Positions 35,691 through 46,572 of a DNA stretch of 64,000 nt are shown here, piece after piece; position 1 is the first letter of the stretch; each line of letters starts with the position of its first letter. Source of the stretch: Filosporella fistucella (Eukaryota; Ascomycota; Leotiomycetes; Helotiales); assembly GCA_030077755.1 (NCBI GenBank), contig JAQJZZ010000005.1, positions 1,612,001 to 1,676,000 of the forward strand, written 5' to 3'. A program made the position numbers and the translations under genes. The notes beneath the pieces are model-generated. The model did not search any database. It worked only from the letters and a program-made list of their open reading frames with translations, and was not told the origin of the DNA.

Positions 35691-37516
35691 ATGGATTCTT
35701 TGGCGCATGAAAGACTTGAAGAGATAGAGGGATTCCCAGATCATAGGGTCAGCATTCGTGCAGAGGTGAGATACAGTAACTGATACTTGATAGGAGCCAT
35801 TGCTATCAACTTTACCGGAAGAAATAGATGCTTCCAATGGATGCCCACCTATTGGCCTCGCATTCCGATCTTCGAAAATTTTCATCACGATTGTGGTTTG
35901 CATTGCTGTGTTCACGGTAATTTGAAGCGCATCCAGCTGTGTCTGGCGTTAACAAGTTTAATAGGATACGTTCTTGTATACACTTGTAAGCTCGAGTACC
36001 TGTGCTGTCTAGGCTTTGAAGGACTTTTTTGACCCTCTCAGATCATTCCGATCCTCCCAAACATACTTACCATTCAGGCAGGAGTGCCTAACATCGAAGG
36101 TAAAAGCACGAAGTTGAGGCTCAAGATATAAAATAATCTAAATTTGCAGTTCAAAAATGGATATCGACACTTCTTGGTACTTATGGTGCTGCAAATCTTC
36201 TTATGTCTCGTAAGCTAAACCCACCTTTGGCCGAAATCTACTGACGCTCAATAGCAACAGCGGGCTACGTAGCAGATCTCTCAAGTTCTCGTAGAACTCC
36301 GCTCCTTTTCGGTCTCTGTACCCTCACAGCAGCAACAACGATGTTTTCTTTTGGCCGTACACCCATGATACTCGTGCTCGCCCGAGCGTTACAAGGTGCA
36401 TCGGCCGCCATTGTGAGAGTGGTAGGGTTGGCTCTAATATCAGACACAATGGGCGCGACAAGCGCGGGAGAAGCAATGGGTTGGCAGTCCATGGGAATGT
36501 TTGCCGGAAGTGTTTTGGGTCCAAGTTTAGGAGGTGTGGTGTATGACAGCGCAGGTCATTATGCGGTGTTTGGGATGGCATATGTGGTACTTGGCATCGA
36601 CATCGTTTTGAGAACTATGATGATCGAAAGGAAAATTGCGAACAAGTGGACCAGGATCGAGGGCCATGCAGACTATGGAACAATGCCGGTTGAAAATATG
36701 GATATTGATAAATTGGCGGTGGAGGAGGGGGCCAAGGGAACATCTCCAGCTCCATCAACAACAACCCGACTCGTAGATGCTGATGAATCATGCATTCCGA
36801 GCACCTTTCATTTGTTTTCGAATCCACGCTTTTTGATGGCACTTTGGGCTACATTTGTTTGTTCTGTGCTGATGACTGCATTGGAAAGTGTAAGCATCAT
36901 CTTCTCAGTTGAGGATACGCTGACACGGGCACAGGTGTTGCCACTCTATGTAATGAATCTTTTTGTATGGACGCCAACAGAAAGTGGCTTTCTTTTCATT
37001 TTGCTGGCCTTTTCAGTTGTTATCGATCCTTACATTGGACATATGACAGATGTTCGAGGACCGAAAGCAATGGTGGTGTTTGGGCTTTCCGTGGGAGCCG
37101 TGATCTGGAGCGGTTTCTGCATCATATGCCACAATACCCTAGTCGACAAAGTTCTTATTTCTTCTCTGCTCTTCCTCCTGGGGTTCTCCATTGGGCTTAT
37201 TCAGACACCTAACATGGTTGAAGTATCGTTGACGATAGCTGAGATGAATCAGATGTCAGAACAGAAATTCCACGTGGCTCAGTTGATGGGTAGAGCATAC
37301 TCATTCCTCAACATGGGTTATGGAATCGGATCCGTTACCGGACCTATCTGGGGCGGGGACCTCAAAGAGAGTGTTGGATGGAAAGGATTATGCGGGAGCT
37401 TTGTGGCGTTGAATGCGGGAAGTGCATGTCTTGCATATACATTCTCGGGAGGCCCGGCGGATTTGAAGGAGGTTGCGCAAACAGATGGGGCGGTGGCTGC
37501 AGAGAACCTGAGCTGA
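35691..37516 (+). CDS. MFS transporter, drug:proton antiporter / vesicular amine transporter type
   Basis: Twelve-helix-class exporter of 526 aa. Exons: 35691-35747, 35794-35916, 35965-35985, 36042-36099, 36150-36209 and 36255-37516. The third exon is only 21 nt (residues DTFLYTL), yet it is needed to join FITIVVCIAVFT to IIPILPNILTIQAGVP in the first helix. Typical MFS motifs follow: GTYGAANLLMSPTAGYVADLSSSRR (motif A region), LARALQGASAAIVRVVGLALISD and GMFAGSVLGPSLGG (motif C-like). The N-terminus (MDSLAHERLEEIEGFPDHREPLL) is cytosolic and acidic. It sits between the ALDH fusion and the ATP-grasp/methyltransferase gene, all on the same strand, which suggests export of their product. Substrate unknown. 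Confidence 0.9.
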
Positions 37517-38503
37517 TCTAGGTCGCCGGGTGCTTTGACATGATTTATCGGTTGTACGACATGAGTTCGTTCGGGGCCAGCCCCAGGGAGCTGCAGCACA
37601 CCGCAGTAATATGTGGTCGACCATAGTTTGGTACTGTAGATTGAATTGTTTGGTACTGTAGATTGAATTCAATCATTCTGTTGAGTTGAGATGCATTGAG
37701 CTGCATTGATATGTACATTAAGCTGTATCTCGACCCATCAAGTTAGTTCCTAGGCATTCATAGAAATAAATGAGGCTGTACTGAATATGTCTGTCGTGCT
37801 ATTATTTTCTAAGAATCCACCTGACGCATGACACACGTGCAGAGCGTTGACTCTGATGACTTAACACATTTTGTGTGCGATGCAGCTGGGGGTAAAAATG
37901 GCTTCCGTGTGGTAACTTGCTCAATGACAAATCGGTACAACATTCGGTTGAGAGGATGAATATGGACGCACTAGCAATTCGGTTCAATTCCTATTACATC
38001 TGAAGGATGCCCGCACGGTGTGATCGCAATATCAATATTAAGGAGAGTAGTATAGGACACTGGGCGGGAATGTCAATGCAGAGTAGGACATTGAGGAATT
38101 GATGTGAGAGTGGCCGCTTAGACGAATGGACTATCTCGAAATCTATGCATAACATCGCCTTGCATCATAAATGGTCTTGTTTGGGACTGATATGGTACGA
38201 TGAATCTGCAAGAGGGAAATCTCCATCTACATACGCAAGACACGAGGCGGTAAATTTGATTGATTGGTTGACTGTAGCATGGACAGATCGGTAGTGAAAG
38301 ACCTCTCAGGCAGTGAAACCATGGAATCCAAGAGCACTGAAAACTGCTGGTAGAGGAAAACACAGTGGTATAAACATCCCTAAACAATCATCTTGTTTAA
38401 ACTTGAAAAATTTCGTTCAGTGGCACAAACGCAGAAGTATCAAGAAACGACTCAAAGCATCTCGCAGGGTGTTCAATAATTCCGTCAAAACCTGATAGCA
38501 GAT
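37517..38503. other. Spacer between transporter and ATP-grasp gene
   Basis: About 990 bases with no gene seen. Contains the 22-base tandem duplication at 37626-37669, and AT-rich sequence before the next start codon. Confidence 0.45.
37626..37669. repeat. 22-base tandem duplication
   Basis: The unit gtttggtactgtagattgaa plus tt occurs twice head to tail without mismatch, about 110 bases after the transporter stop. Confidence 0.9.
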
Positions 38504-40525
38504 ATGAGAATATGTGTTCTTCAGTCCTCCTACGAGGGAACAGGTTCCATCTTCGAAGCCGTAAGCTGATCTGGGATAGTAGGCTTGAATGCGCGAACAT
38601 GCACTGATAATTGGTAACAGAACGATACCATGCCTAACCCTGGACTATACATTGACAACTCGTACCATCAGGTTGAACAGAGATACGTGAGAAAATTTGC
38701 GGAAAAGGATGACATCGACTCTTTCTGCGCGGAGAACTTTGACATGTACATGAATTTTATGGTGAGCTGAACTCTTCTTAGCATAGCACACGTTAAAGTT
38801 GCAGCAGTGGGGACAGTTGAATGACAATCTAGCCGGTGTTGGGGCTACTCGTTACCTTGAGAGCAAAAGAGTTCCGGTGGTCTTGAGTCCTTCAAATTTC
38901 ATTGCCAAGACAAAGTTGGACTTTCAAAAGGCAGCTGAGTGTGGAACTTTTAATGTTCCGAGTAACACTCCAGGTAAGTATCCAAAAATTGTCAAATATG
39001 TAGATGGTCTCGCATCTATTGGAATGGATTACAGTTCTGTCTGCTATTCGAAAGAGGAGATTGATTGTAAAGTCTCCCTGCTTGAAAAAGCCGAGCCAAA
39101 CCGGGAGGTTCTGGTTCAGTATGTTGAATTTTGCCCTGTATTTGTCAAAAATAGCAAAGGCGAGCGGCTTCTGAAGCTGCGCGCCTTTTGTCTCAATCTT
39201 TCAAGTCCATACTAAATTGTCTATAGAGACTTCATCCGTGGCATCGAGAGCACTGCTATCATCGTGGAGATGGGAAGCAAAGTCTATGCTTTGGCTCCCG
39301 TGGACTGGATATTTGACCCAGAAACACCACCTGACAAAGCGTGGTTGACTTATAGCAACAAGTTCGAGGCACTTGGACAAGGAAGTATACACTTTGAGTT
39401 CGTGAAGGATGAGCCCCGGCGAAGCCAGTGTGAGTGATTCTTTCCTGCATTACTTCCACAAATCAAAACTTGAACTTGTGAGGTTTACGAAATCATGGTT
39501 GTTTCTGACAATTAAACTAATTCATCAAAGTGTCCAACGCTGCCGTCGCTGCCTTCAAAGCTCTTGGGATGCAAGGACAAGGTGCTTGGGGACGAGCTGA
39601 TATGCGATGTGAAGAGGCCACTGGCAATGTGTACTGCCTTGAAGTCAACCATATGCCGGCGCTATTCTACCCTATGGACGACAAATTGAGTGACGACATT
39701 ATTATAAGGGAGACTTATCCCGGCGGGCATGAGGCTTTCCTCGAGATGTTGTTGTTTACCAAGAAATACCAAATGTCACTAGCCAAATTCATCCAATGCA
39801 ATGGCAGCAATGGCAGCAATGGAACCAACGGAATTAACGGCCACTCGGCATCGTCTGATGTTCCAGCCGCTCGGGAGGAGATTGGAGATTTCAAAGCGAA
39901 AGGCACTACCATCGCTGCAGTATATGACAGCGCCGTGAAGAATTACGATGCAGTCCAAGAGAAAGTAGATATTCGAGCATGGCAGATCCAGCACTTCGCC
40001 AGCCATGATTACTCTGGAACAGTCCTCGATCTTGCTTGTGGAACAGGGGGTATCGGCATGGTGATCCACCAAACAAATCCAACGTCTAAGATCAGTGGCA
40101 CTGACCTGTCGCCATTGTCTCTTCAAACTGCGCAGGTCAAGCAGCATTACACACCACCGCTTTCGGTAGGCTACCTTCAATATGAAATAATGAAGTGCGC
40201 AGACAAATCATTCGACCACGTGACGTGCTTCGGTGCTCTACACTTCCTGGACCGGACCGATTTCATGGCAACAGTATCTCGAATGTTCATGGTCGCAAGG
40301 AAGAGTGTTTCATTTGACGTCGATGATGTGTCAGTGGAGTACGTTGATGCCATCCTTCAATGCTTCGGAGAAGGCCTAAGAAACCACAACAATATAAGGG
40401 CGATTGACAGGTTCGGCACTCCTAAAGGATGGAAGAAGGTCATAGATGACTATATCCCGCTCTTTTTTTCTCCATCTGTGCATACTGATGTTTCTGGACG
40501 CGTCATGTATTTCGAAAAGTTGTAG
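38504..40525 (+). CDS. ATP-grasp ligase (D-Ala-D-Ala-ligase-like) fused to SAM methyltransferase
   Basis: 569 aa from exons 38504-38560, 38621-38761, 38805-39118, 39227-39429 and 39531-40525. The first part is an ATP-grasp ligase: start MRICVLQSSYEGTGSIFEA, the ATP-binding loop around FIAKTKLDFQKAAECG, PKIVKYVDGLASIGM, VLVQDFIRGIESTAIIVEMG (restored across intron 3) and the metal-binding strand YCLEVNHMPALFYP. These enzymes join a carboxylate to an amine through an acyl phosphate. A low-complexity Asn-Gly-Ser linker (NGSNGSNGTNGINGHS) at about 328-345 leads to a class I methyltransferase with motif I VLDLACGTGGIGM near 403 and later FDHVTCFGALHFLDR. The architecture suggests ligation followed by methylation of a small peptide-like product. 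Substrates unknown. Neighbours are an exporter upstream and a PLP enzyme convergent downstream. Confidence 0.88.
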
Positions 40526-41053
40526 ATAGAATTGAAGGGCAATTCGAAACGCGATCTTAGTTCCCTCGAATTTATCTGAGCACTTCTGTGCCTGTGAAGC
40601 CTGTGATTTGAAGCAGTGTGGTGGAGACTGCTGATAATTCCGACGTCGGTCGTCGAGTTTGCGATTGCAACTTTTACAGAAATCTACTTCGGATTATGTA
40701 ATCACTCGGAGTTTTGCAGGTATAGACGCCCAATCACTCGTCTGGTGCTTCCCTACTTTGAAGATCTGAAAGGCCAGCTGCCACGAGCATCATATTGATT
40801 GGAATTCCACTTGAAATTTATTTTACTCATCAAATCGAGCCTTATTTCCCCGCTATGCTCTGCATTACATATAGTGAGGCAACCATCGAAGCCTTTCCTA
40901 AGGATTATTTATCATAATTAATATTTTTGCCACACGTTCACTGTAGGTCCGCACTCCAGAATACAAGTGGCAAGGTTTTCACTTATTAAGGATTTGAGAA
41001 AAGCCGGAACTCTAGCATAAACTTGGCCAGAGCTAGATCTTCGCAGTCTTTCA
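40526..41053. other. Gap between convergent ATP-grasp and PLP-enzyme genes
   Basis: About 530 AT-rich bases between two 3' ends; no gene seen. Confidence 0.5.
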
Positions 41054-42239
41054 CTATACTATAGGACCGTCAGTTCCGATGAGCACTACGGTCGTCTCCT
41101 CATCGATCATCAATTCGGTCTTGTGCTTGGACATGCCAGATATTTCCTTCAAAGCTGCGAGAACAGCCCCACCACATTGACCTGCCTGATAACCACTCCG
41201 GTCCAACTCCTCGATTGCTTGTTGCACACTTTCATCGTTAATTACGTAGCTCGCATCGAGTCCAGCTTTCAGGACTGGCCATGCTGCTGAAGCAACAGAG
41301 CCATATCTCAAGCTTTGTAATGTCGTAACGCCGACATCGACATTGGTCAATACACCACTTCGCAGGCTGGCTTGTAGGGAAGCAGCAACAACAGGCTCAA
41401 CAGCCAATATTCGAGTCTTTGGAATTAGGGACAAAGCTTTATAATGTGTCACTGCAGCTTGAGCGAGACCACCCACCCCTACTGGGACAACGACCCAGTC
41501 TGGTTGCGTGCCTGAAAGCTGTTCATCCAGTTCTTTAAAAATGGTAGAATATCCTTCCACGATCCACTATTGTTGTTAGCACCAGATTTACAAACGAGAG
41601 TGGAGGTCATGCTTTGGGGATATCCTCGTAATTTTCATCTTCCTCAAGAGCAATCATGACACCATCGGTAGCCACCGAATGCAACCATGCCTCTCTAGTT
41701 GTCTTTTCAAAATCACCATCGATTAGAATCATCTCCACTCCCTCATCTTTGACACCACTTTTCACCCAATCAGGTGCACCCTCTGGGACGAAAATTCTGG
41801 TATTGATCGGCATGATTCCAAAGTCTTTTCCGATTCGAGCAACAGTCCTCCCAAGTTTACCATCACTTGCAGCGATCAATTTGGTCTGAAACTCTTTTGT
41901 CTTTGCCTTTATTTCTGCCAAGGTAGAGTCTTCCGATATAGCTACTGATTCTGAAAGTTCAGCAAGGATGCCATTGCGGATTGCCCAAGATAAGCCGAGG
42001 GGTTTGAAAGATGGGAGGTCATCAAAACGAAAGGACTCGTCCTTGACATAGAGGTTTTTGATGCCGAGGGAACTCGCCAAGTTTGAAAGTGAGATCAGCT
42101 TGGTCGGGCCAGAGTATGATGGGAGCTCTGTGTGAAATTTGAAGACTCTGTTGGATGTGATTGAGACGGGTATGGTTGATACATAGTTTTGTGCCCCAGG
42201 ATTAAGGAATAATGCCTCTAAAGCAGGTGCAGCTGGCAT
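41054..42239 (-). CDS. PLP-dependent lyase, diaminopropionate ammonia-lyase-like
   Basis: Fold-type II pyridoxal-phosphate enzyme, 379 aa from exons 42239-41613 and 41566-41054. The cofactor Lys lies in the conserved segment KDESFRFDDLPSFKPLGLSWAI (Lys near residue 79). The phosphate-binding Gly-rich loop is VVVPVGVGGLAQA, and the C-terminal part has AGQCGGAVLAAL and TVVLIGTDGPIV. Sequence order matches diaminopropionate ammonia-lyase and threonine-dehydratase relatives, which make pyruvate or a keto acid plus ammonia from 2,3-diaminopropionate or similar amino acids. The intron (41567-41612) starts with GC. I start at the internal ATG (MPAAPALEAL); the frame is open upstream to 42368 but reads unlike the family. 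Convergent with the ATP-grasp/methyltransferase gene, so it may supply or degrade a building block. Confidence 0.87.
41567..41612 (-). other. GC-AG intron in the PLP-enzyme gene
   Basis: 46 nt intron with donor AAA|GCATGA, a textbook GCTAAC branch site and acceptor ATAG. Splicing gives DIPKWIVEGYSTIF; without it the frame ends at TGA one codon later. Confidence 0.85.
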
Positions 42240-43026
42240 TTTGATATAGTATGGTCGGATCCAGGGTTTATTTGCTAACAATATGCTGAAGAACCCAGTG
42301 ATGTCTGTGTTCAAAATGCAAAACGGAGATCTCATAGAAGCGGTACGGCTCCCTTCGACCTCCCACAATTAATAATATAATGGTTCCAAAAGTCTGATGA
42401 TTTTGTACTTGCACAACAGGACAAGTTATAAATGTAATCCGAAAAGAAATAAAAGAGTAGGTAGGTAGCAAGCATTGGACCAAGACTGCAGCTAGCTGAG
42501 TAATCGGCGATCTAGTGGCGGCATATGCACATATTCGAACCCATGGAAACAACTTCATCGCGTGAAATAAATAGGAATTGAAGACTCTGGACGTCATGGA
42601 CTTATCTTGAAGACAGTAGAGACCAGTTTCCCACAAATGTCTGCTCAAAATAACAATGAAGGCTTGAGAGAAACACGATCGCACAACACAGACCTTCACG
42701 GTCTACCTACCGACCTGCAAGAACTGGAAAAGACCAGTCCATAGGTTCGTCTAGCATTAATGCGAAGACGTGTAACGAAACATCAGTAGTATAAGTAATT
42801 TCAAAAGATATGTGTTGTCTTAGCGAAGTGTTGTGACTCTATATCAGAAGTTGGAAGAAAGATAAAGGTTCGGGGGTCAGAAGCCTATAAATCGAGCAGT
42901 AAGTTGCCCAGGGACCCCACTGAAACGCAGCGCGTCTCCCAAGATTTCACCAAAACGCGTCCCTTACCACGACAACGAAGCTTGTCCCTACTACCTCCGT
43001 CGTGAAATTTAACCACATACTTCACA
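42240..43026. other. Divergent upstream region of PLP-enzyme and ankyrin/SEC-C genes
   Basis: About 790 bases; the open frame extending from the PLP enzyme (to 42368) and a minus-strand frame 42268-42699 show no family features. Regarded as two promoters. Confidence 0.4.
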
Positions 43027-43801
43027 ATGGCCAACCTCTCTAGTGGCTCAATTCTTTCCGGATCTGAGTCTGCAAGATTGCGCAGATACTGTTACGAAAA
43101 CACTTTTACCAGCAACGATCTGGACGAGTACGCTCATCTGCTGCAGACCGGACCTTTCTCTGCCATTGTGGTAGACTTCAATAAGAGGGTTGAATCAAGT
43201 GGCAGGGGCAAAGCTATTGATTCATCAACAGGAATCAGATACGGACCAACAAAGATCCCTCTCTATAATTACGTCCTACAGCTCACTATTCTTAATTCTC
43301 CAAAACGATCCCTCTACCTCCAGTGCCTGCGATTTTTTGCACTCGAGGCCAAGATCCCTGTCGATTCTGCCGATTTGAGCGAAATACGACACTCATGTAC
43401 TCGATATCTACGAAGCTATACTTTGACACTGAAGTCGTAGATATCATGCTGCAAGGTGGAGCTAGTATCAATCATCGAATCGCGATGGCTGCGTTTCTGC
43501 TCACGACATTGCCATGGCAAGAAACTTTAGCCTTGCTGGCAAGAAGCAAAACCTTGACGCCATTACATACTTCTTTGAGAAAGGAGGCGATGTCAATATC
43601 GTGGATGGAAATAGCATTACACCGGAGACGATTGGTACCAATCTGCCATCCATCATTCCAGAATTAGGTACTTTGCTCGGTATTGACAATGCGCCAAATT
43701 TGACAGTCCCGAAAGTCTCCAGTGAGATGAAGATTGGCAGAAATGATCCTTGCACTTGTGGCAGCAAGAAGAAGTATAAGGTTTGCTGTGGAAAAGTTTA
43801 G
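43027..43801 (+). pseudogene. Ankyrin-repeat protein with C-terminal SEC-C zinc motif, frameshifted
   Basis: The start ATG at 43027 (MANLSSGSILSG) opens a frame of about 120 residues. Coding continuity then moves to a second frame (NTTLMYSISTKLYFDTEVVDIMLQGGASINHR, ankyrin-like) and a third (DGCVSAHDIAMARNF ... AITYFFEKGGDVNIVDG, ankyrin-like). The last frame ends in KIGRNDPCTCGSKKKYKVCCGK, a clear SEC-C metal-binding motif. Each jump is repaired by one extra A: at gaaat (43381-43385) and cgaat (43476-43480). Two one-base losses in short A runs may be genuine decay or assembly errors. Similar small ankyrin/MYND or ankyrin/SEC-C proteins are common in fungi, with unknown role. The gene boundaries look sound. 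Confidence 0.75.
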
Positions 43802-44030
43802 GTGAAGTTTTCAAATTCGTCAAATTAGAAGCCTATATTGCTTAGGGTGTGCAGGTTTTCTGGGTATCGTAAACTACGAGATCCGGCCCTCCCTCAGAGA
43901 ATTACGCTGAAGGACAACAACTTTTCGAAGACGATCCATCTCACACCAATTGAGCGTACTTGTCTCGGAGTAAAGACTAGTACTATATGGACATTTCCAC
44001 ACGATGTTACACAATACTCTAATTAGGTAT

Positions 44031-44588
44031 TCACTGATAGATCCGGATGCCATGCACATCCAACAATTTATCGAATGTAGTTCTGAGAGAGTTCCATTCA
44101 TATTTGTCTAGGCCATACGTATCTCCAAATATCGAGATGTTCTGGACACTTGAGTTCGCGTTAAAAAGTAAGAGGTCCAATACTTGGTACCATTCAGAAC
44201 TCCAATACCGAAGTACGTAATCGAAAGAATCAGCTCTCCTTAAGTCTATTGTGGCAGAGTCCAGATCATGTAATACTTTCAAGATTGCTCTAGGCAATTT
44301 GAAAGCACTGCCATGTAAATATCCAGGGTCTGATTCAAACTCTATTGTCAGGTGACGCAGTTGTTTTGCTCTGCTCATTGGGAGGACATTGAATGCATCC
44401 AAATTTCCCAAGCCAACAACAAAATTGATCTTCCTGTACAAGGAGAGTATTTCTGGTCGAAGATAGCGATTTGTGGCACTGAAGAGTGCGGGAGGTTGTC
44501 TGCAAGGCTGTAATGCCAGGACTAGCTCGAATATAAGAGCACGGATCTCGATTGGTAATATCTCGAGCTGAGATCGGGAAGCCACCAT
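44031..44588 (-). CDS. F-box-like hypothetical protein
   Basis: Single exon, 185 aa. The N-terminus (LEILPIEIRALIFELVLAL) resembles the short F-box-like helix pair found at the start of many fungal proteins of unknown role. It is followed by a segment rich in Leu and aromatic residues (LRPEILSLYRKINFVVG). Intact F-box proteins link substrates to SCF ubiquitin ligases, but the motif here is weak. No other domain seen. Confidence 0.6.
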   Translation of the reverse strand: MVASRSQLEILPIEIRALIFELVLALQPCRQPPALFSATNRYLRPEILSLYRKINFVVGLGNLDAFNVLPMSRAKQLRHLTIEFESDPGYLHGSAFKLPRAILKVLHDLDSATIDLRRADSFDYVLRYWSSEWYQVLDLLLFNANSSVQNISIFGDTYGLDKYEWNSLRTTFDKLLDVHGIRIYQ

Positions 44589-45567
44589 TTTGAACCTGAG
44601 GACGACACAAGGTATAAAAGCTTGCTACCTTATTTAGAATGGATAATGGGTGAGATGCTGCATCTTCTTGTATAACAAGAATCTGGACGTATTCTGTTAA
44701 TCTGTGTATGGCCCCACGCAAGATGATTCAGGCGACATGTGATTGTGCACTCACTCCGTGGCTTGAGTGATTCAAGAACTAAAATCAGTACTCCTATATC
44801 ATATAAAGGATTTTAATGCCTTGCTCACCGTTTCGGCATCTTTCGTCCTGAAACCAAAGCAGAGACAAGTGATGCTCACTTGGAAAAGGGTTCTTAAGAT
44901 GCATGTGACATGCCTAGCAAGCAACTTGCATGTAATCTTTGATATGTTCATCGTCAGTCGGTGTGGGTATAATTCAATGTGAATATATAACCGCAGGCAA
45001 ATCCCTTCAACGCGCTATGTAATTGTTGAGTATGATATATGAAGTAGTGGGGGCGTGGGTCGTCTGATTGGACTTTGGCTCGAAGAGCATAACGTGAAAA
45101 AAGACTCCTTGTGCGTACAGAGTGCACCTATGTGCGAGGTATACTCAACCCACACACAATGAGTATTAAGTAAGCTTAGGTATTTGATAGTTTTCCTCTT
45201 GGAAATTTACATAAATCGCGACGATCACAAAATATTGTCTAGGTAAGCTGACGTAAATGTCAGGAGCTTCATGAACTCATAAGCTACATTTCTTTTGTCG
45301 GAGGGACAATTGAGAAGTCTACCAGATAATTATTATCTCCATTCATCGCTCGAGCCAAAACAGATATAGACATGTCGCCTTCCAAAACAAAAACTGCCGA
45401 AGATGCAACTCCGTCCACTGGCACGCGTTCAATACCTAGAACCAGAAACAGATGTTCACCCGTGAGACTGTGATTATTTCGCAATTCCACATGCAAAGGA
45501 TGCAATTCACGCCGTGCAGCTACTGACTGATCTGAGGCCATAGACTTTCTCAAACCACAATTGTACA
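44589..45567. other. Gene-poor gap
   Basis: About 980 bases. Short frames at 44335-44721 (-), 44767-44982 (+) and 45284-45574 (-) have no recognisable features. Confidence 0.4.
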
Positions 45568-46411
45568 ATGTCATCAGCCCACGAATTCACAGCTGTCAGA
45601 CATGAATCAAAGCTTAATATCAGAGGAGAAGAAACCTTTGACAAGGATAAAGCTTATGAAGTTTTCATTCCGGAGGTCAAAGGATTCTGAAATCTGTCAC
45701 GGAGGCAAAGCATGTCCACCTTCTCGGTCTTGGAATGCAATTGAAAGAGCCAGACCCAGACACAATCCCTCTTCACGAGCGGGATCCTAATACTCCTCCT
45801 GAGTGTTGCAGAATCGGCCTACCTGTCAAATTAAAAGATATGACGAAACCGTATATGGGTAGCTATGGAACAGGAGACAAGTCGGCCCTGCTCGCTCAAT
45901 TCATATTGACTACTCTCCTGACGGTGCTCGTCAAATTCTTCGACATGTCCGAGGTGATGTAGTTGAGAGCGCCAGAGATATCATCGAGGCTGAGGATGCA
46001 GCTGTGGCAGCGGGAAGAGATATTGCGAATTATGACGGCAGACGATATGGGATGTTCTCTGTATGGTGACTATTGAAAAAGGTAGCTCGGGACCCTGTGG
46101 ATGTGGGTGATCCAAACACAATAGTCTTTGAGAGAGATCCGGCAGAGCATGTCAACAAGCAGCCCAGCGATAATGGTGACTATCTAGCTGGCCTCATGAT
46201 GCTAAGAGGTAATCATGCTGATACGCAAAAGTGGTATTGGATAAGCGAACAAGACGTTGATGAAGTTTTCATATTTCAATTTTATGATAGCTTCACCATT
46301 CGAGAAGCTAGACCTTGGGGTGCTCCTCATGGAGGAGTAATATTGGTAGGAAGAGAGGATGGCGAAGCACGGAATAGCGTTGAAGCTCGAAGTGTTGTTG
46401 TTTGGAACTAA
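45568..46411 (+). pseudogene. Broken CmcJ/AsaB-like (GA4-desaturase-type) oxygenase gene
   Basis: Fragments in one order but several frames: start MSSAHEFTAVRHESKLNIRG, stop at 45688-45690, then LGLGMQLKEPDPDT, then IHIDYSPDGARQILRHVRGD and YGMFSVW followed by TGA (46067-46069), then KKVARDPVDVGD and finally WYWISEQDVDEVFIFQFYDS with GAPHGG near the end. The latter blocks match the family of fungal 2-oxoglutarate/Fe oxygenase-like proteins called AsaB/CmcJ or GA4-desaturase-like, where HxDxTP-type, VWRPL-type and PHTAF-type segments occur. Here the expected Arg-Pro after Trp reads TGA then Leu, as two C-to-T changes would give. Such enzymes are usually tied to secondary-metabolite clusters. 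Not expected to be functional. Confidence 0.62.
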
Positions 46412-46572
46412 GTACATTATTGAGATTGGGGGTGCGAAAACGATGTTCATGGCTGCAAGACAAGGAATCAGCGGTATGGACTGATTATAACACACCTAAT
46501 TATGGTATGAATGCAAAGCCCAAGATATCTTCATTTCTATCAAAACATGGTATCGTCCATCGTAAAATTACA

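Noticed and set aside
35334..35915. Minus-strand frame of two ORFs separated by one TAA, looking like a broken gene
   Set aside because: It overlaps the first two exons of the MFS transporter, whose splice sites and motifs are convincing; no family features on the minus strand.
38974..38979. Perfect GTAAGT donor inside exon 3 of the ATP-grasp gene
   Set aside because: The sequence through it encodes the conserved PKIVKYVDG segment in frame, so it is coding.
45284..45574. 96-codon minus-strand ORF
   Set aside because: Overlaps the start of the oxygenase relic and has no domain features.
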